Shown here: piece by piece, positions 35,001 through 42,102 of the stretch
Layout: the number at the start of each line of letters is the position of its first letter
How positions within the stretch are numbered: the stretch's first letter is position 1
Assembly (NCBI RefSeq): GCF_000335475.2
Contig: NZ_ANAH02000025.1
Location: 62,001 to 126,000 of the forward strand
Reading direction: 5' to 3'
Length of the DNA stretch: 64,000 bases
From: Cystobacter fuscus DSM 2262
Lineage (GTDB): Bacteria > Myxococcota > Myxococcia > Myxococcales > Myxococcaceae
The notes under the pieces: model-generated
Databases searched by the model: none
What the model was told of the DNA's origin: nothing
Seen by the model: only the letters and a program-made list of their open reading frames with translations
Position numbers and translations under genes: made by a program

Positions 35001-35423
35001 GGAGGCGAGGCGGCCAAGGCCGCGGCCACCGCCGTGAAGGACTTCGTGGACCGGCGCGCGGACTGGGCGAAGACGTTCGCCAGGGATCTGCTCAAGGATG
35101 GTGTGGAATCCTTCAAGGAGGTCGCCAAGGCCTGGAAGGACAACCTGACTGAGGGGGGCAAGGAAGTGATGGGGGCCTTGGCCGACCTGGGCGACGCGGG
35201 CGTGGACGCGCTGAAGGATCTGGCCGGTGCGGGCGGGCAGCTCGCGGAGGCAGCGGTGGGCCACCTCGACAACCTGGCGCGCGCGGGTGTGGGCGTGGCG
35301 AAGGACGCGCTGGAGGGCCTGGTGGACCTGGGCGGCGACGTGGGCAAGCTCGCCGGCGATGCCTTCGACTCCGTGTCGGACTTCCTCGAGGACAGGATCC
35401 GCGACGTCATTCCGGGCATCTGA
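32052..35423 (+). CDS. Giant Ala/Lys-rich amphipathic-helix protein, 1123 residues
   Basis: No signal peptide. Residues 1-55 are a pure charged/Ala repeat (AAARRAAAEAA type), which predicts a long helix or coiled coil. Residues 55-130 are polar and disordered (QTQLFNRNQFSAGDNRAQNR). Residues 130-560 form many short helices with DPKA/LDKLKAA themes. Near 600-640 lies a hydrophobic, Gly/Ala-rich segment (LGLALDAAGVVTGGAGVAVD) that could insert in a membrane. The C-terminal 400 residues are repeats of about 33-44 residues (HPGEAAENAKRF, NPGEVAKKALDG, HPGEAAAKVRDW), like apolipoprotein or LEA helices. I do not recognise a family. A secreted toxin or surface-coat role is possible but unproven. Codon bias is strong. 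Confidence 0.75.
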   Translation: MSRPVDSGAAAEAARRAAAEAAARAAAEAAARRAAAEAARRAAAEAAAKAAAEAASRQQAESQKPQTQLFNRNQFSAGDNRAQNRLSGESPVSATSTSPSTGSTTVRQLTTASGSPTARNARTGETPPERADALPENPKDLPKLFPELQGKGKEEIKKAYDSLNKLATGSFSEKATALGELASQFPQTVPNALERLGVKDSKLAKLATNSEALGALGTLSNPDKSAVDKAKASLTLAKAAGDILKPADLKGVLDTTLKGLPSAEKLIGAVSTWADPNASGVDKAKATLELGKALKDFAGEKFPDLANDLRKLDGPLRAAGAAITLFDPKASVQDKAVAAAQLAAELPDLKKNVTGFAQMLRNAGVSQADEVAQQGARLAEVAVKGLDPALASKLSPAQLDKLKAAATKLGGPDSLESVLGGVTDPKALDNLVGQLDSLDAAAGKRLVGALGGLEHSVLNETLADPKVAGQLSQLATKLDDDAGKVLANAVKDMDADALKSLLRFTDGVGADALNTTIKGLGPLVDKAGSKLVGQGLKVLDKALGKMGVEITAEVAGKVFKNLAKAIPVAGAVPNAIDAVKYEKEALELRGKNNDLGYFAHTAATLNVVDAGLGLALDAAGVVTGGAGVAVDVGTSVVLGAAELAMDIGFDQEKAKYEADPENYEAPGWMKAVNLAGAAAQGPAGMAQLAAYYGPEGAAELAQWGVETGAKGAVKLAEFAGVSAAEATGDGLKLTAGFIHKMADVVRNPSRYGEAVARQATEAFNAAIAKGGEIAKEAQRVLDNVITEAKELGTKGLETLKYLAENPGEVAKKALDGIQSLVNSGIDLTTKFGKDLYKKAVDTLEGLKAGWEKLTGAAKEKAQELINGARDLVSSTVNKAKELGEKGLELLAWTATHPGEAAENAKRFLSDTLAKGGELAKKAWDSVRALGEQGLAVAEDVVRGLAQAGEAAVDTLRYVAEHPGEAAAKVRDWAGQTLSDLARKGGEAAKAAATAVKDFVDRRADWAKTFARDLLKDGVESFKEVAKAWKDNLTEGGKEVMGALADLGDAGVDALKDLAGAGGQLAEAAVGHLDNLARAGVGVAKDALEGLVDLGGDVGKLAGDAFDSVSDFLEDRIRDVIPGI

Positions 35424-35586
35424 GCCATCCGGCCTGACACCTCCCGGGTAATCCTTGGCGAAAACCCGCGGAATGGAAGCCCGAGACCCGGGGTTCCATC
35501 CCCAGCCGCCAGTCACGGGGACCACTTTTCGGAGACATTCGAAAAGAACCCCTGGGCACGAGCCTGGAAACGTGACACACGGCAAT

Positions 35587-35631
35587 GGCCGCCCCCAACA
35601 GGGAGCGGCCTCCGCCTCAACTCATTGAGGC
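35587..35631 (+). promoter_or_regulatory. Two hairpins in the 5' leader of the cold-shock gene
   Basis: Hairpin 1: GGCCGC (35587-35592) pairs with GCGGCC (35605-35610). Hairpin 2: GCCTCAA-CTCA-TTGAGGC (35614-35631), perfect. They end 25 bases before the csp start, just upstream of its AAGAAG ribosome-binding site. Structured leaders control translation of many cspA-type mRNAs, so a thermosensitive leader is plausible. Confidence 0.45.
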
Positions 35632-35656
35632 CGGACCAGAAAGAAGACACGAGTAA

Positions 35657-35860
35657 ATGGCAATCGGTACCGTGAAGTGGTTCAACGACGCGAAGGGCTT
35701 CGGTTTCATCACGCAGGACGGCGGGGGCGAGGACCTCTTCTGCCACCACAGCGCGATCCAGACCGACGGCTTCCGCTCCCTGCAGGAAGGGCAGAAGGTC
35801 GAGTTCGACGTCTCCCGTGGCCCCAAGGGCCTGCAGGCGCAGAACGTTCGCCCGTCCTGA
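35657..35860 (+). CDS. Cold-shock protein (CspA family)
   Basis: 67 residues, one cold-shock domain that binds single-stranded RNA or DNA. Both RNA-binding motifs are intact: KGFGFIT (RNP1) and DLFCHHSAI (RNP2, in which the usual VFVH is replaced by LFCH). It begins [18 protein letters not shown], as in the whole family. It has its own leader hairpins and a clear intrinsic terminator, so it is a single-gene transcript. Confidence 0.97.
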   Translation: MAIGTVKWFNDAKGFGFITQDGGGEDLFCHHSAIQTDGFRSLQEGQKVEFDVSRGPKGLQAQNVRPS

Positions 35861-35884
35861 AGCGCGTCCTCTAGGACCCGCACC

Positions 35885-35920
35885 GGCCCAGTCTCCTCGC
35901 GAGGCTGGGCCTTTTTCGTT
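35885..35920 (+). terminator. Intrinsic terminator of the cold-shock gene
   Basis: GGCCCAG (35885-35891) pairs with CTGGGCC (35905-35911). The loop holds a further small palindrome, CCTCGCGAGG. A TTTTT run follows at 35912-35916. This is the cleanest terminator in the window. Confidence 0.9.
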
Positions 35921-35974
35921 TTCCCTGTCCAGGTCAGCCCAGCTCGCGCTCCTGATGGCTTGCAGGTTTCGTCA

Positions 35975-36375
35975 TCATGATGCAATTGATTGCAGCAGTG
36001 CCCGGACGCGGGAGACATCCTCGGCCCGGCGCAGCGGTGCTCCGTGCGAGGGCACGAGGATGGGCTCGCCCTCCAAGGCCTCCAGCAAGGTCCGCGCGAT
36101 CCGCCCCGGCTCGGTGCACAACACCGTCTTGAAGATGCGATTGATGCGCAACCCCGGAGCGCTGCCGCTCACCCAGAAGGCGAACTTCCAGAAGGGGTGG
36201 GGTGGAGGCGCGGCCTGGTTGCCCAACAACTCGTCGATATAGAGCACGGGCCGCCCCCGCCCGGAGCACGTGCACCAGGGTGCCACCGTTCTTGGAGCCG
36301 AGCAGCTCGCGGAAGACGACCTCGGGAGGGGTGGGCAGGCCCGAGAGGTCCGTGAAGGACTTCAGGCCGGGCCGG
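35975..36375 (-). pseudogene. Truncated, frameshifted copy of the DUF4336 gene
   Basis: The minus strand repeats the C-terminal 130 or so codons of the intact gene at 43570-44259: LKSFTDLSGLPTPPEVVFRE in one frame, then after a small indel near 36255, VLYIDELLGNQAAPPPHPFW to LLQSIAS and the stop in another. The N-terminal 95 codons are absent. At 36375 the homology ends abruptly and IS91-like transposase sequence begins. Confidence 0.85.
35977..36375. repeat. Direct repeat, left copy (island boundary)
   Basis: About 399 bp, in the same orientation as the right copy at 43572-43969 and roughly 95% identical by eye. A central stretch of more than 150 bases looks identical. Most differences are at the first 130 bases and around 36250. 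The two copies bracket about 7.2 kb of accessory DNA. Confidence 0.85.
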
Positions 36376-36559
36376 TGTAGCGGACGCGCGAGAAGCCGTT
36401 CGCCAGCACGCCACAGCCCAGGTACTCTTCCAGCACACGGACGACGTATGTGTGGTGACATCCGCGGTCGGACGAGTCCCTGACGAAATCCGGAAGGGTG
36501 TTCCGTAGAGCAGCGTGGAGCGTTGACTGCTCTGGCCGACGAGGACGGTGTCGCGAGGA
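36370..36559 (-). pseudogene. IS91-family transposase, N-terminal remnant
   Basis: Minus-strand reading RPRRPEQSTLHAALRNTLPD, then VLEEYLGCGVLANGFSRVRY. This resembles the start of IS91-type Y2 transposases, where a short helical leader ends in a CGxLxxGFxRVRC block before the zinc ribbon. The sequence stops at that block, where the truncated DUF4336 copy begins, so zinc ribbon and catalytic tyrosines are missing. Family assigned by eye. Confidence 0.5.
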
Positions 36560-36698
36560 CTCCGCGCGGGGCTCCGCAGGAGAATGCAGGAGAGGACGTC
36601 GGCCACCCGGGCTCTACCTCCCCCGTTCTGCGCCGATGCGGGCGCCTGCGGTGCTACCCTCCCCCCACCCAAGATGGCGAACGGGATGGGAGTGACCG

Positions 36699-39266
36699 GT
36701 GGTAGTGATCTGGTACCAGTTGGCGATCGTGGTCACGTTGATCTTGGTTCGCCTCATCTCACCAAAGCACTTGCAAGGGGCCGCGCTGGTCTGGACGGCA
36801 TTGACGGTCATCAACCTGTTCTGGCCGCCGCTCATAGTCGTGCAGCTGATCGTTATCTGGGTCACTTACGGCGGTCTCAAGCGATCCGACCCTCCGCCAG
36901 AGCCACCCAAGCCAGCACTCGACCGGCCCATCCGCGTCGCCCCCGAGAAGCCGACCATTGACCTCGGTGCCTACGCCGCCCCCGTACCGCCTCCGGCTCC
37001 TCCGCCAGCCGTCGTGCCTACGGCCCGGCCAATCCGCGCGGTTCCAGCGTCCGCCGTAGCGCGGGTGCCGGCGTCCCAGGCGGGCGAGCAGCCGCCACGA
37101 CAGGCACCACCACCCTCGGGAGCCAAGGCGGACACAAAATGGAAATGGTCGGTTCAGCAGAATGCAATCTTCGACTTCTTTGCCACAGGGAAGGGCAACG
37201 CGGTAGTTCGCGCGAGGGCGGGCACGGGCAAGACCACCACCATCCTGGAGGGCATCACCTACGCCCCCGAGAGCGACATCGTGCTTGCGGCGTTCAACAA
37301 GCGCATCGCGGAAGAGTTGGTGACGAAGCTGAAGAACCCCGCCGCCACGGCGAAGACCCTGCATGCGCTCGGCTTCGCTGCGGTGAAGACGTACTGGAAC
37401 GGCACTGCGCTCGATAAGGACCGGGGGTTAACTCTCGCCCGCCGGGCAGCCGGGAACCAGAGTCCCGACCTGATGATCAAGCTCATCAGGAAGCTCGCTG
37501 AGTACGGCAAGAACATTGCTCCGTTCGGCTTCGTAGCCGACTTGGTCGAGTTGGCGATCCAGTTCGACGTCGAACCCGACGCGAAATGGAGCGAGCGCGG
37601 TTGGGACACCGAGAAGGTCGCCAAGTGCGCCCACGAAGCCATGCGGCTTGCCACGCAACGCGACGGCACCGTGGACTTCGACGACATGATCTTCGTCCCC
37701 GTGGCGATGAAGATGGTCCACCCGAAGTACGACCTCGTGGTGATCGACGAGGCGCAGGACATGAACCTGACCCAGCTCCTGCTTGCCCAGAAGCTGGTCC
37801 GCAAGGGTGGGCGCACGGTGGTCGTGGGCGATGACCGACAGGCCATCTACGGGTTCCGTGGCGCCGACTCGAAGAGTCTTGACCGGCTCAAGAGCGAGTT
37901 GAGCGCGGTCGAGTTTCCCCTCACGACGACCTACCGCTGCCCGAAGAAGGTAGTGGCCCTCGCCCAGCAACTTGTGTCCGATTACAGGGCAGCAGACACC
38001 GCCCCCGAGGGCATCGTCCGCGACGTGTCGAATTCGAAGCTGGTTGACGAAGCCACGCCCGGCTGTTTCATCCTCAGCCGCAAGAACGCGCCGCTTGTCT
38101 CGACGTGCATCAAGCTCCTCAAGCGGGGCAAGAGGGCGAAGGTCGAGGGGAAGGATATCGGGCGCAGCCTCCTGACCATCGTCAAGAAGCTCGGCGGGAC
38201 GACCATCGAGAGCTTCCTCTCCAAGCTCGCAGCCTGGGAAGAGCGCGAGACGAATCGCGCTCGCTTGGCGGCGAAGGACCCAGAGCCGGTCATCGAGCGC
38301 ATCGCAGACCAGGCCGGAATGCTCGTGGCACTCTGCGAGGACCTCTTCACGACGAAGGAGCTGGAGGCTCGCATCGAGAACCTGTTTGACGATGCCGCCA
38401 AAGGCGCCCAGCCTCTCATTATTTGCAGTTCAGTCCACAAGGCCAAGGGGTTGGAGCGCGAGAGGGTGTTCCTCCTCAAGGACACGTTCAGCCGAACCGG
38501 AACGGAAGAATGCAATATCGAATATGTTGCGATTACGCGCGCAAAGCAGGAGTTGATCTGGGTGGTCAACGAGGCTTCGAACCGTTCACTTGTCCCGATG
38601 ACACTAGAGGAATTTGTGCTCGATGACCGTCATGACGGGGTGCCTCCGTTCGACGGGGTAAACTGCGCCCCCAAAGGAAGTCTCGGCGGCTCGTTTCAAA
38701 CCGCGACAGAGGGACGAGAACCCATGAAAAGCACCGACCAGGAAGTCCGAATTCTCGCCGGCGAAGAAGCAGACAAATATCTGTCAATGGCACCAGACCT
38801 ACTGCCGCTTGGGAACAAGCTTATTTTCCGCATCTCCGAAGGAGCACTCGAGACGCACCGCGAGCGCCTGCGAGCGACGTTTCCCGCGGCTGTGCTTCGC
38901 CCAATCCCTCCGCCGAAGCCGTACACCAGTGGCCGACCGGTGGCGTACGAGCACATGCAGAAGCTTTTGGATGTTGAGGGTAGCTTTCGGGATTTCCCCC
39001 CGTGCGTAAAGTTGCCGACGGTGGATCCTCCCGGGGGTGGCTACGAGAGAACCTACGTGGGCTCGGGCGTTCCGGCCTCGGAGCATCCGCTTGCGAATGG
39101 CTGGTTCTCCCGCTGCATGAACTGCGCGAGCAAAGAGACCCGCGTCATCTACGCAAGCTCTGCGACGCACTTCGGAAGCATTGAGACCTCGCGGTGGAAT
39201 GAGTGCTGGTACGAATGCCTCGAGTGCGGAAAATTCAATTACCATCAGACCAACTACGAGTTCTGA
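36699..39266 (+). CDS. Membrane-anchored UvrD/Rep-like superfamily 1 helicase with C-terminal zinc-ribbon-like domain
   Basis: 855 residues from a GTG with GGGAG seven bases upstream. Seen: two membrane helices in the first 60 residues, then a Pro-rich linker (61-140). A helicase core follows: Walker A RARAGTGKTTT at 171-180, VVIDEAQD near 347, DDRQAIYGFRGAD near 381, TTYRCPKK near 410, SVHKAKGLERERVF near 578, and YVAITRAKQELIW near 608. All key SF1A motifs are present. The region 650-855 is not part of known UvrD proteins. It ends with CMNC (about 806) and CLEC (about 840), a likely zinc ribbon. The UvrD core is shorter than in UvrD/PcrA. An anchored helicase in an island suggests defence or plasmid/phage restriction, which is inference. 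Confidence 0.85.
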   Translation: MVVIWYQLAIVVTLILVRLISPKHLQGAALVWTALTVINLFWPPLIVVQLIVIWVTYGGLKRSDPPPEPPKPALDRPIRVAPEKPTIDLGAYAAPVPPPAPPPAVVPTARPIRAVPASAVARVPASQAGEQPPRQAPPPSGAKADTKWKWSVQQNAIFDFFATGKGNAVVRARAGTGKTTTILEGITYAPESDIVLAAFNKRIAEELVTKLKNPAATAKTLHALGFAAVKTYWNGTALDKDRGLTLARRAAGNQSPDLMIKLIRKLAEYGKNIAPFGFVADLVELAIQFDVEPDAKWSERGWDTEKVAKCAHEAMRLATQRDGTVDFDDMIFVPVAMKMVHPKYDLVVIDEAQDMNLTQLLLAQKLVRKGGRTVVVGDDRQAIYGFRGADSKSLDRLKSELSAVEFPLTTTYRCPKKVVALAQQLVSDYRAADTAPEGIVRDVSNSKLVDEATPGCFILSRKNAPLVSTCIKLLKRGKRAKVEGKDIGRSLLTIVKKLGGTTIESFLSKLAAWEERETNRARLAAKDPEPVIERIADQAGMLVALCEDLFTTKELEARIENLFDDAAKGAQPLIICSSVHKAKGLERERVFLLKDTFSRTGTEECNIEYVAITRAKQELIWVVNEASNRSLVPMTLEEFVLDDRHDGVPPFDGVNCAPKGSLGGSFQTATEGREPMKSTDQEVRILAGEEADKYLSMAPDLLPLGNKLIFRISEGALETHRERLRATFPAAVLRPIPPPKPYTSGRPVAYEHMQKLLDVEGSFRDFPPCVKLPTVDPPGGGYERTYVGSGVPASEHPLANGWFSRCMNCASKETRVIYASSATHFGSIETSRWNECWYECLECGKFNYHQTNYEF

Positions 39267-39364
39267 CGGCGCGGCGCCCGGCGTGCTACGCGGATAGGAA
39301 GAACAAACCGGGGTCAGAGAGTACCGCTGCGGCCCGCGCTTCACCACCGAAGGGCAGTCGAGTG

Positions 39365-39560
39365 GGGCAGGACTCCGTGAGGTGCTGGCACACGCTCCGC
39401 CACGCGTTCGCCAGCCACTTGGTGATGAAGGGCATGACGCTCAAAGCAGCACAGGAACTGCTGGGTCACGCCACCATCGACATGATGATGAAGTACGCGC
39501 ACCTGAGCCCGGACGCGCGCCGGGAGGCGATCAAGGTCCTGGAGAGAGCCGCGAGGCCGC
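39365..39560 (+). pseudogene. Tyrosine recombinase (phage-type integrase), C-terminal remnant
   Basis: Only the last catalytic block survives: WHTLRHAFASHLVMKGMTLK, AAQELLGHATIDMMMKYAHL, SPDARREAIKVLE. The box II Arg (HTLRH), the LLGH histidine and the nucleophile Tyr (KYAHLSP) are all visible. No start codon or upstream catalytic part exists after the helicase stop 99 bases earlier. The 3' end overlaps the end of the gene on the opposite strand. Confidence 0.85.
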
Positions 39561-40313
39561 CTGCTCGAGGTCACCGATGCCTGCCTGACTGGAAGGCCCC
39601 TTCGACAGGAACGCGACCGGCAGCTGCAAAGACGTCCCAATGGCCCACGCGCCCACGGCCCACCGCGTACCCGCCTCGGCCCCGAAATCGCGCACCTTGA
39701 ACTCTGCGCCGCGGCCCCAGAAGCGCTTCATGGTCGCGGAGCCTCCATCCGGGGGGCAGTACCCCATGATGAGGACGCGGGGCAGCTGGTGCTCCTCCAC
39801 GAGCAGGCGGACAAGCGGACGCAGCAACTCGTCGGACTCCCGCTTGAGGAGATCAATCGCCCGTGCGCGCTCCTCCGGCGTTCGTTCAGAGGCATCGAAG
39901 ACCGTGTCGAACTTGCCGGCCGTCGGCAGGGGCGACACGTCGAGGTGCACGCACCGTCGTCCCGTCCCGTACACGCCGCCGTAGGAGACCTCTCCGCCCG
40001 AAGCCGTCCGAACGATGCGCTCAGCCTTGTCGAACCAGGTGCGGTACGGACGCGTGAAGTACCCAGTCTGCCGGTCCCAGTGACTCTTGGCATCGTCCGA
40101 CTTCGGCACGAAGCCCTCGGTCACCTCTCGGTCACTCGGATTCAGGGCAATCGTCACGAGATGGACCGGCGCCTCATCGGCTGGAAGCCCGAACCCGATG
40201 ATGGGCGGCAATGCCGTGTTCTTGAACCAAGGGGCCAGCGAGGGGTCGGAGAGATAGTGCTGCCGCCGTTCCAGAGCAGCGCTGAACAGCACCTGGAAGA
40301 CCTCGAATTTCAC
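39531..40313 (-). CDS. Unrecognised protein, 260 residues, possibly uracil-DNA-glycosylase-like
   Basis: Starts at a GTG with AAAGGAC upstream. Seen: a block VHLVTIALNPSDREVTEGFV near 50, which recalls the GxNPS motif of the uracil-DNA-glycosylase superfamily. Also CVHLDVSPLPTAGKFDTVFD near 118, a helical section (RAIDLLKRESDELLRPLVRL), and VLIMGYCPPDGGSATMKRF near 185. The similarity is weak and I do not claim a function. The last 12 or so residues are encoded by DNA that also holds the integrase stump, so the natural C-terminus may have been lost. Confidence 0.6.
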   Translation of the reverse strand: MKFEVFQVLFSAALERRQHYLSDPSLAPWFKNTALPPIIGFGLPADEAPVHLVTIALNPSDREVTEGFVPKSDDAKSHWDRQTGYFTRPYRTWFDKAERIVRTASGGEVSYGGVYGTGRRCVHLDVSPLPTAGKFDTVFDASERTPEERARAIDLLKRESDELLRPLVRLLVEEHQLPRVLIMGYCPPDGGSATMKRFWGRGAEFKVRDFGAEAGTRWAVGAWAIGTSLQLPVAFLSKGPSSQAGIGDLEQAASRLSPGP

Positions 40314-40736
40314 GCGAGTGTCCTTTCATCAAGCAAAACCCAGGAAGCCTAAGTCAGGACCTACCCATCCCGCCACCCCTGGAACTCCTCCCGACGCATT
40401 CGAGTCGGAGCCCGGTGCGGAAAGGCTCGCCGAGCCATCCCGGGCAGGCCGGCGAATACCCGAGGTGCTCCACAAGCTCGGCCAACTCCGGCGCTAGTGG
40501 ACTGTCCACGAAGTTCGTGGACATAGCCACTGGGATGAATAGCTCTGGTGGATGAGAATCTGGGCCGCATACGCCTCGACCGCTGCCCTTTGGTCGGTCT
40601 GGGTGATAACCAAAAGATGATGTCTGGGATACAGAGCCCGGGAATCCATCAGTCGCTCAGCGTAGTGTTGCAACTGCTCCCGCCCGACCGCATTCGCCAG
40701 GAACATCCGCGAAGGCCCCAGGAGGCTGAGGAAAAG
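40314..40736. other. Gene-poor stretch with fragments
   Basis: No convincing gene. On the minus strand two short open stretches look like fragments: ELAELVEHLGYSPACPGWLG near 40420-40490, and AVGREQLQHYAERLMDSRAL at about 40630-40690. I cannot name their families. The region contains the strong inverted repeat at 40496-40531. Confidence 0.35.
40496..40531. repeat. Perfect 9-bp-arm inverted repeat with an outer stem
   Basis: GTCCACGAA-G-TTCGTGGAC at 40504-40522 is perfect. AGTGG (40496-40500) and CCACT (40527-40531) add an outer stem. It might be an operator, a recombination site or the end of a lost insertion element. There is no second copy in the window that I noticed. Confidence 0.5.
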
Positions 40737-40773
40737 GCGAAGGGCCCGGAATCGTCTCGCGAGTCCGGGCCCT
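40737..40773. terminator. Strong hairpin, probable bidirectional terminator
   Basis: GAAGGGCCCGGA (40737-40748) pairs perfectly with TCCGGGCCCTTC (40762-40773); 13-base loop. On the minus strand the stem is followed by GCCTTTTCC, so it suits termination of the collagen-like gene that reads towards it. Confidence 0.65.
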
Positions 40774-40893
40774 TCTATTGGCGAGCAGTACTGGAGCCGG
40801 AAGGCGACTTTACCGCCCCATGCGACTCACGTCATCAATCTCCTCAACAGTTGATGAACGTTCGTAACAAACGCATTTTTACCAGACGCGGTC

Positions 40894-41604
40894 TTACTTC
40901 ACACAGGCGAACGCCACGTTTCCGGCGCCGTGTTCGAAAGGACCGAAACCCGTCGCATATCCATTCCATGCGCAATACCGGTGGACTGCTGACCTACACG
41001 CCAAGTCCATGACTGCGGTTGGAGTACAACTAGAGACCACCGACGTGAGAGTAGAAAAAGGCGTACTGAATACTCTCGCGCCAGGGCCGGGGATGCCCTG
41101 AAGCCCTTGAGGACCAGTGTCGCCCTTGGGACCTTGCGGGCCCGGAATACCCTGCACCCCCTGCGGACCGGTGTCGCCCTTCTCACCCTTCTCGCCCTTG
41201 GGTCCCACCGCGCCCAGAGTCACATCGAAGGAGTCATTCTGTTCTACATTGGAGCCGGTCGACATCGTTAGCCGGTAAGAGCCGGAGCGCATGAGTACCG
41301 GAGGTAGGGCGACGACGACAGTGTAAGGGGTATAGGTCTTGACTTGCACCCCAATATCCATGAGGTAAACGCTGGGCGCGAGTCCGGTGGAAGTGACGAA
41401 GTTGCGGCCATGGATGGTCATCTGGTCCAGGTCGTAATCCACCTCCAAGTCTGTGATGTGCATCCGATTAGGGGTCGTCTGCGCCTGCGCCTGTGCCGAG
41501 ATCGTCAGTCCCGCTATCAGGCCGGTCAGTACGCCCAAGCGGATGGCCATGGATGACATGCGCAGGTGAACCCCCAACGTCCTACTCCGGAAGGCTTTCA
41601 TCAT
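40894..41604 (-). CDS. Exported IPT/TIG-like protein with collagen-like repeats
   Basis: 236 residues. Seen: a signal peptide ending in SAQAQAQ near 45, then an immunoglobulin-like IPT/TIG domain ([40 protein letters not shown]). About 15 Gly-x-y triplets follow ([35 protein letters not shown]), then a short globular end with four cysteines ([30 protein letters not shown]). Collagen-like bacterial proteins form triple helices on the surface or as phage-tail-like fibres. The combination suggests an adhesin. The GC content is lower than neighbouring core genes. Two starts (41604 or 41601) are equivalent. Confidence 0.8.
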   Translation of the reverse strand: MMKAFRSRTLGVHLRMSSMAIRLGVLTGLIAGLTISAQAQAQTTPNRMHITDLEVDYDLDQMTIHGRNFVTSTGLAPSVYLMDIGVQVKTYTPYTVVVALPPVLMRSGSYRLTMSTGSNVEQNDSFDVTLGAVGPKGEKGEKGDTGPQGVQGIPGPQGPKGDTGPQGLQGIPGPGARVFSTPFSTLTSVVSSCTPTAVMDLACRSAVHRYCAWNGYATGFGPFEHGAGNVAFACVK

Positions 41605-41865
41605 GAATTGTTCTTGTTTCTCTTGATGTGTGGATTTGTGACGCGCATGGAAGCGCAATCGCTGGCACCCACTCTTACAGCAAAAAGGCTTCGTTCAAAA
41701 CGGCTTCGAGAACCGGTACTTCAGGCAGGCTGCTACGCGAGTAAGCAGATGAATACCCGGTTTACGATTTTTGCCAGTGCAAACCCTGCCGAGCGGTCAA
41801 GGTTACGGTGGTGTTGCTTGCTCATGGTGCACACTCCGCCCTTCCTGTTGCTCCCCCACGCAGGA
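41605..41865. other. Non-coding stretch upstream of the collagen-like gene
   Basis: It should hold the promoter of the minus-strand collagen-like gene and is AT-rich near 41630-41790. Apart from fragments possibly belonging to the transposase remnant downstream, I see nothing in it. Confidence 0.3.
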
Positions 41866-41985
41866 AAGGAGGGGGCGAGCGCGGCACCTGAAGCAGTGGT
41901 CAGCAAGGAGCCGAAGAAGGAGCGGATGCCGCGAGTGGACTGGGCGAAGCTGCTGCGCAGGAGGTTCGCGTTGGCGGTCTCCCGG
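41866..41985 (+). pseudogene. Transposase C-terminal remnant (IS91-like)
   Basis: The plus-strand frame reads KERMPRVDWAKLLRRRFALA. The pattern WAxLLRRxFAxDV, normally followed by CxxCGG, is the C-terminal signature of IS91-type transposases as I remember it. Here it breaks off before the cysteines. Its orientation is opposite to the N-terminal remnant at 36370-36559, so they are not two ends of one simple insertion. Confidence 0.45.
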
Positions 41986-42102
41986 AGTCAGATCCTTGAG
42001 CGGAACAATGACCACGGACCTTCCGCCAACAAAAGGGGCTCGAAGTGATCTTCCCATGCCAAGAGCCTGGTCTTGCTCGGATCATGCGGAACTCTCCATG
42101 AG

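Noticed and set aside
31809-35585. A 1258-codon open frame on the minus strand
   Set aside because: It is antisense to the Ala/Lys-rich 1123-residue gene and the end of the GH16 gene. The biased codon use of those genes keeps the opposite strand open. The sense frame has the proper start and ribosome-binding context.
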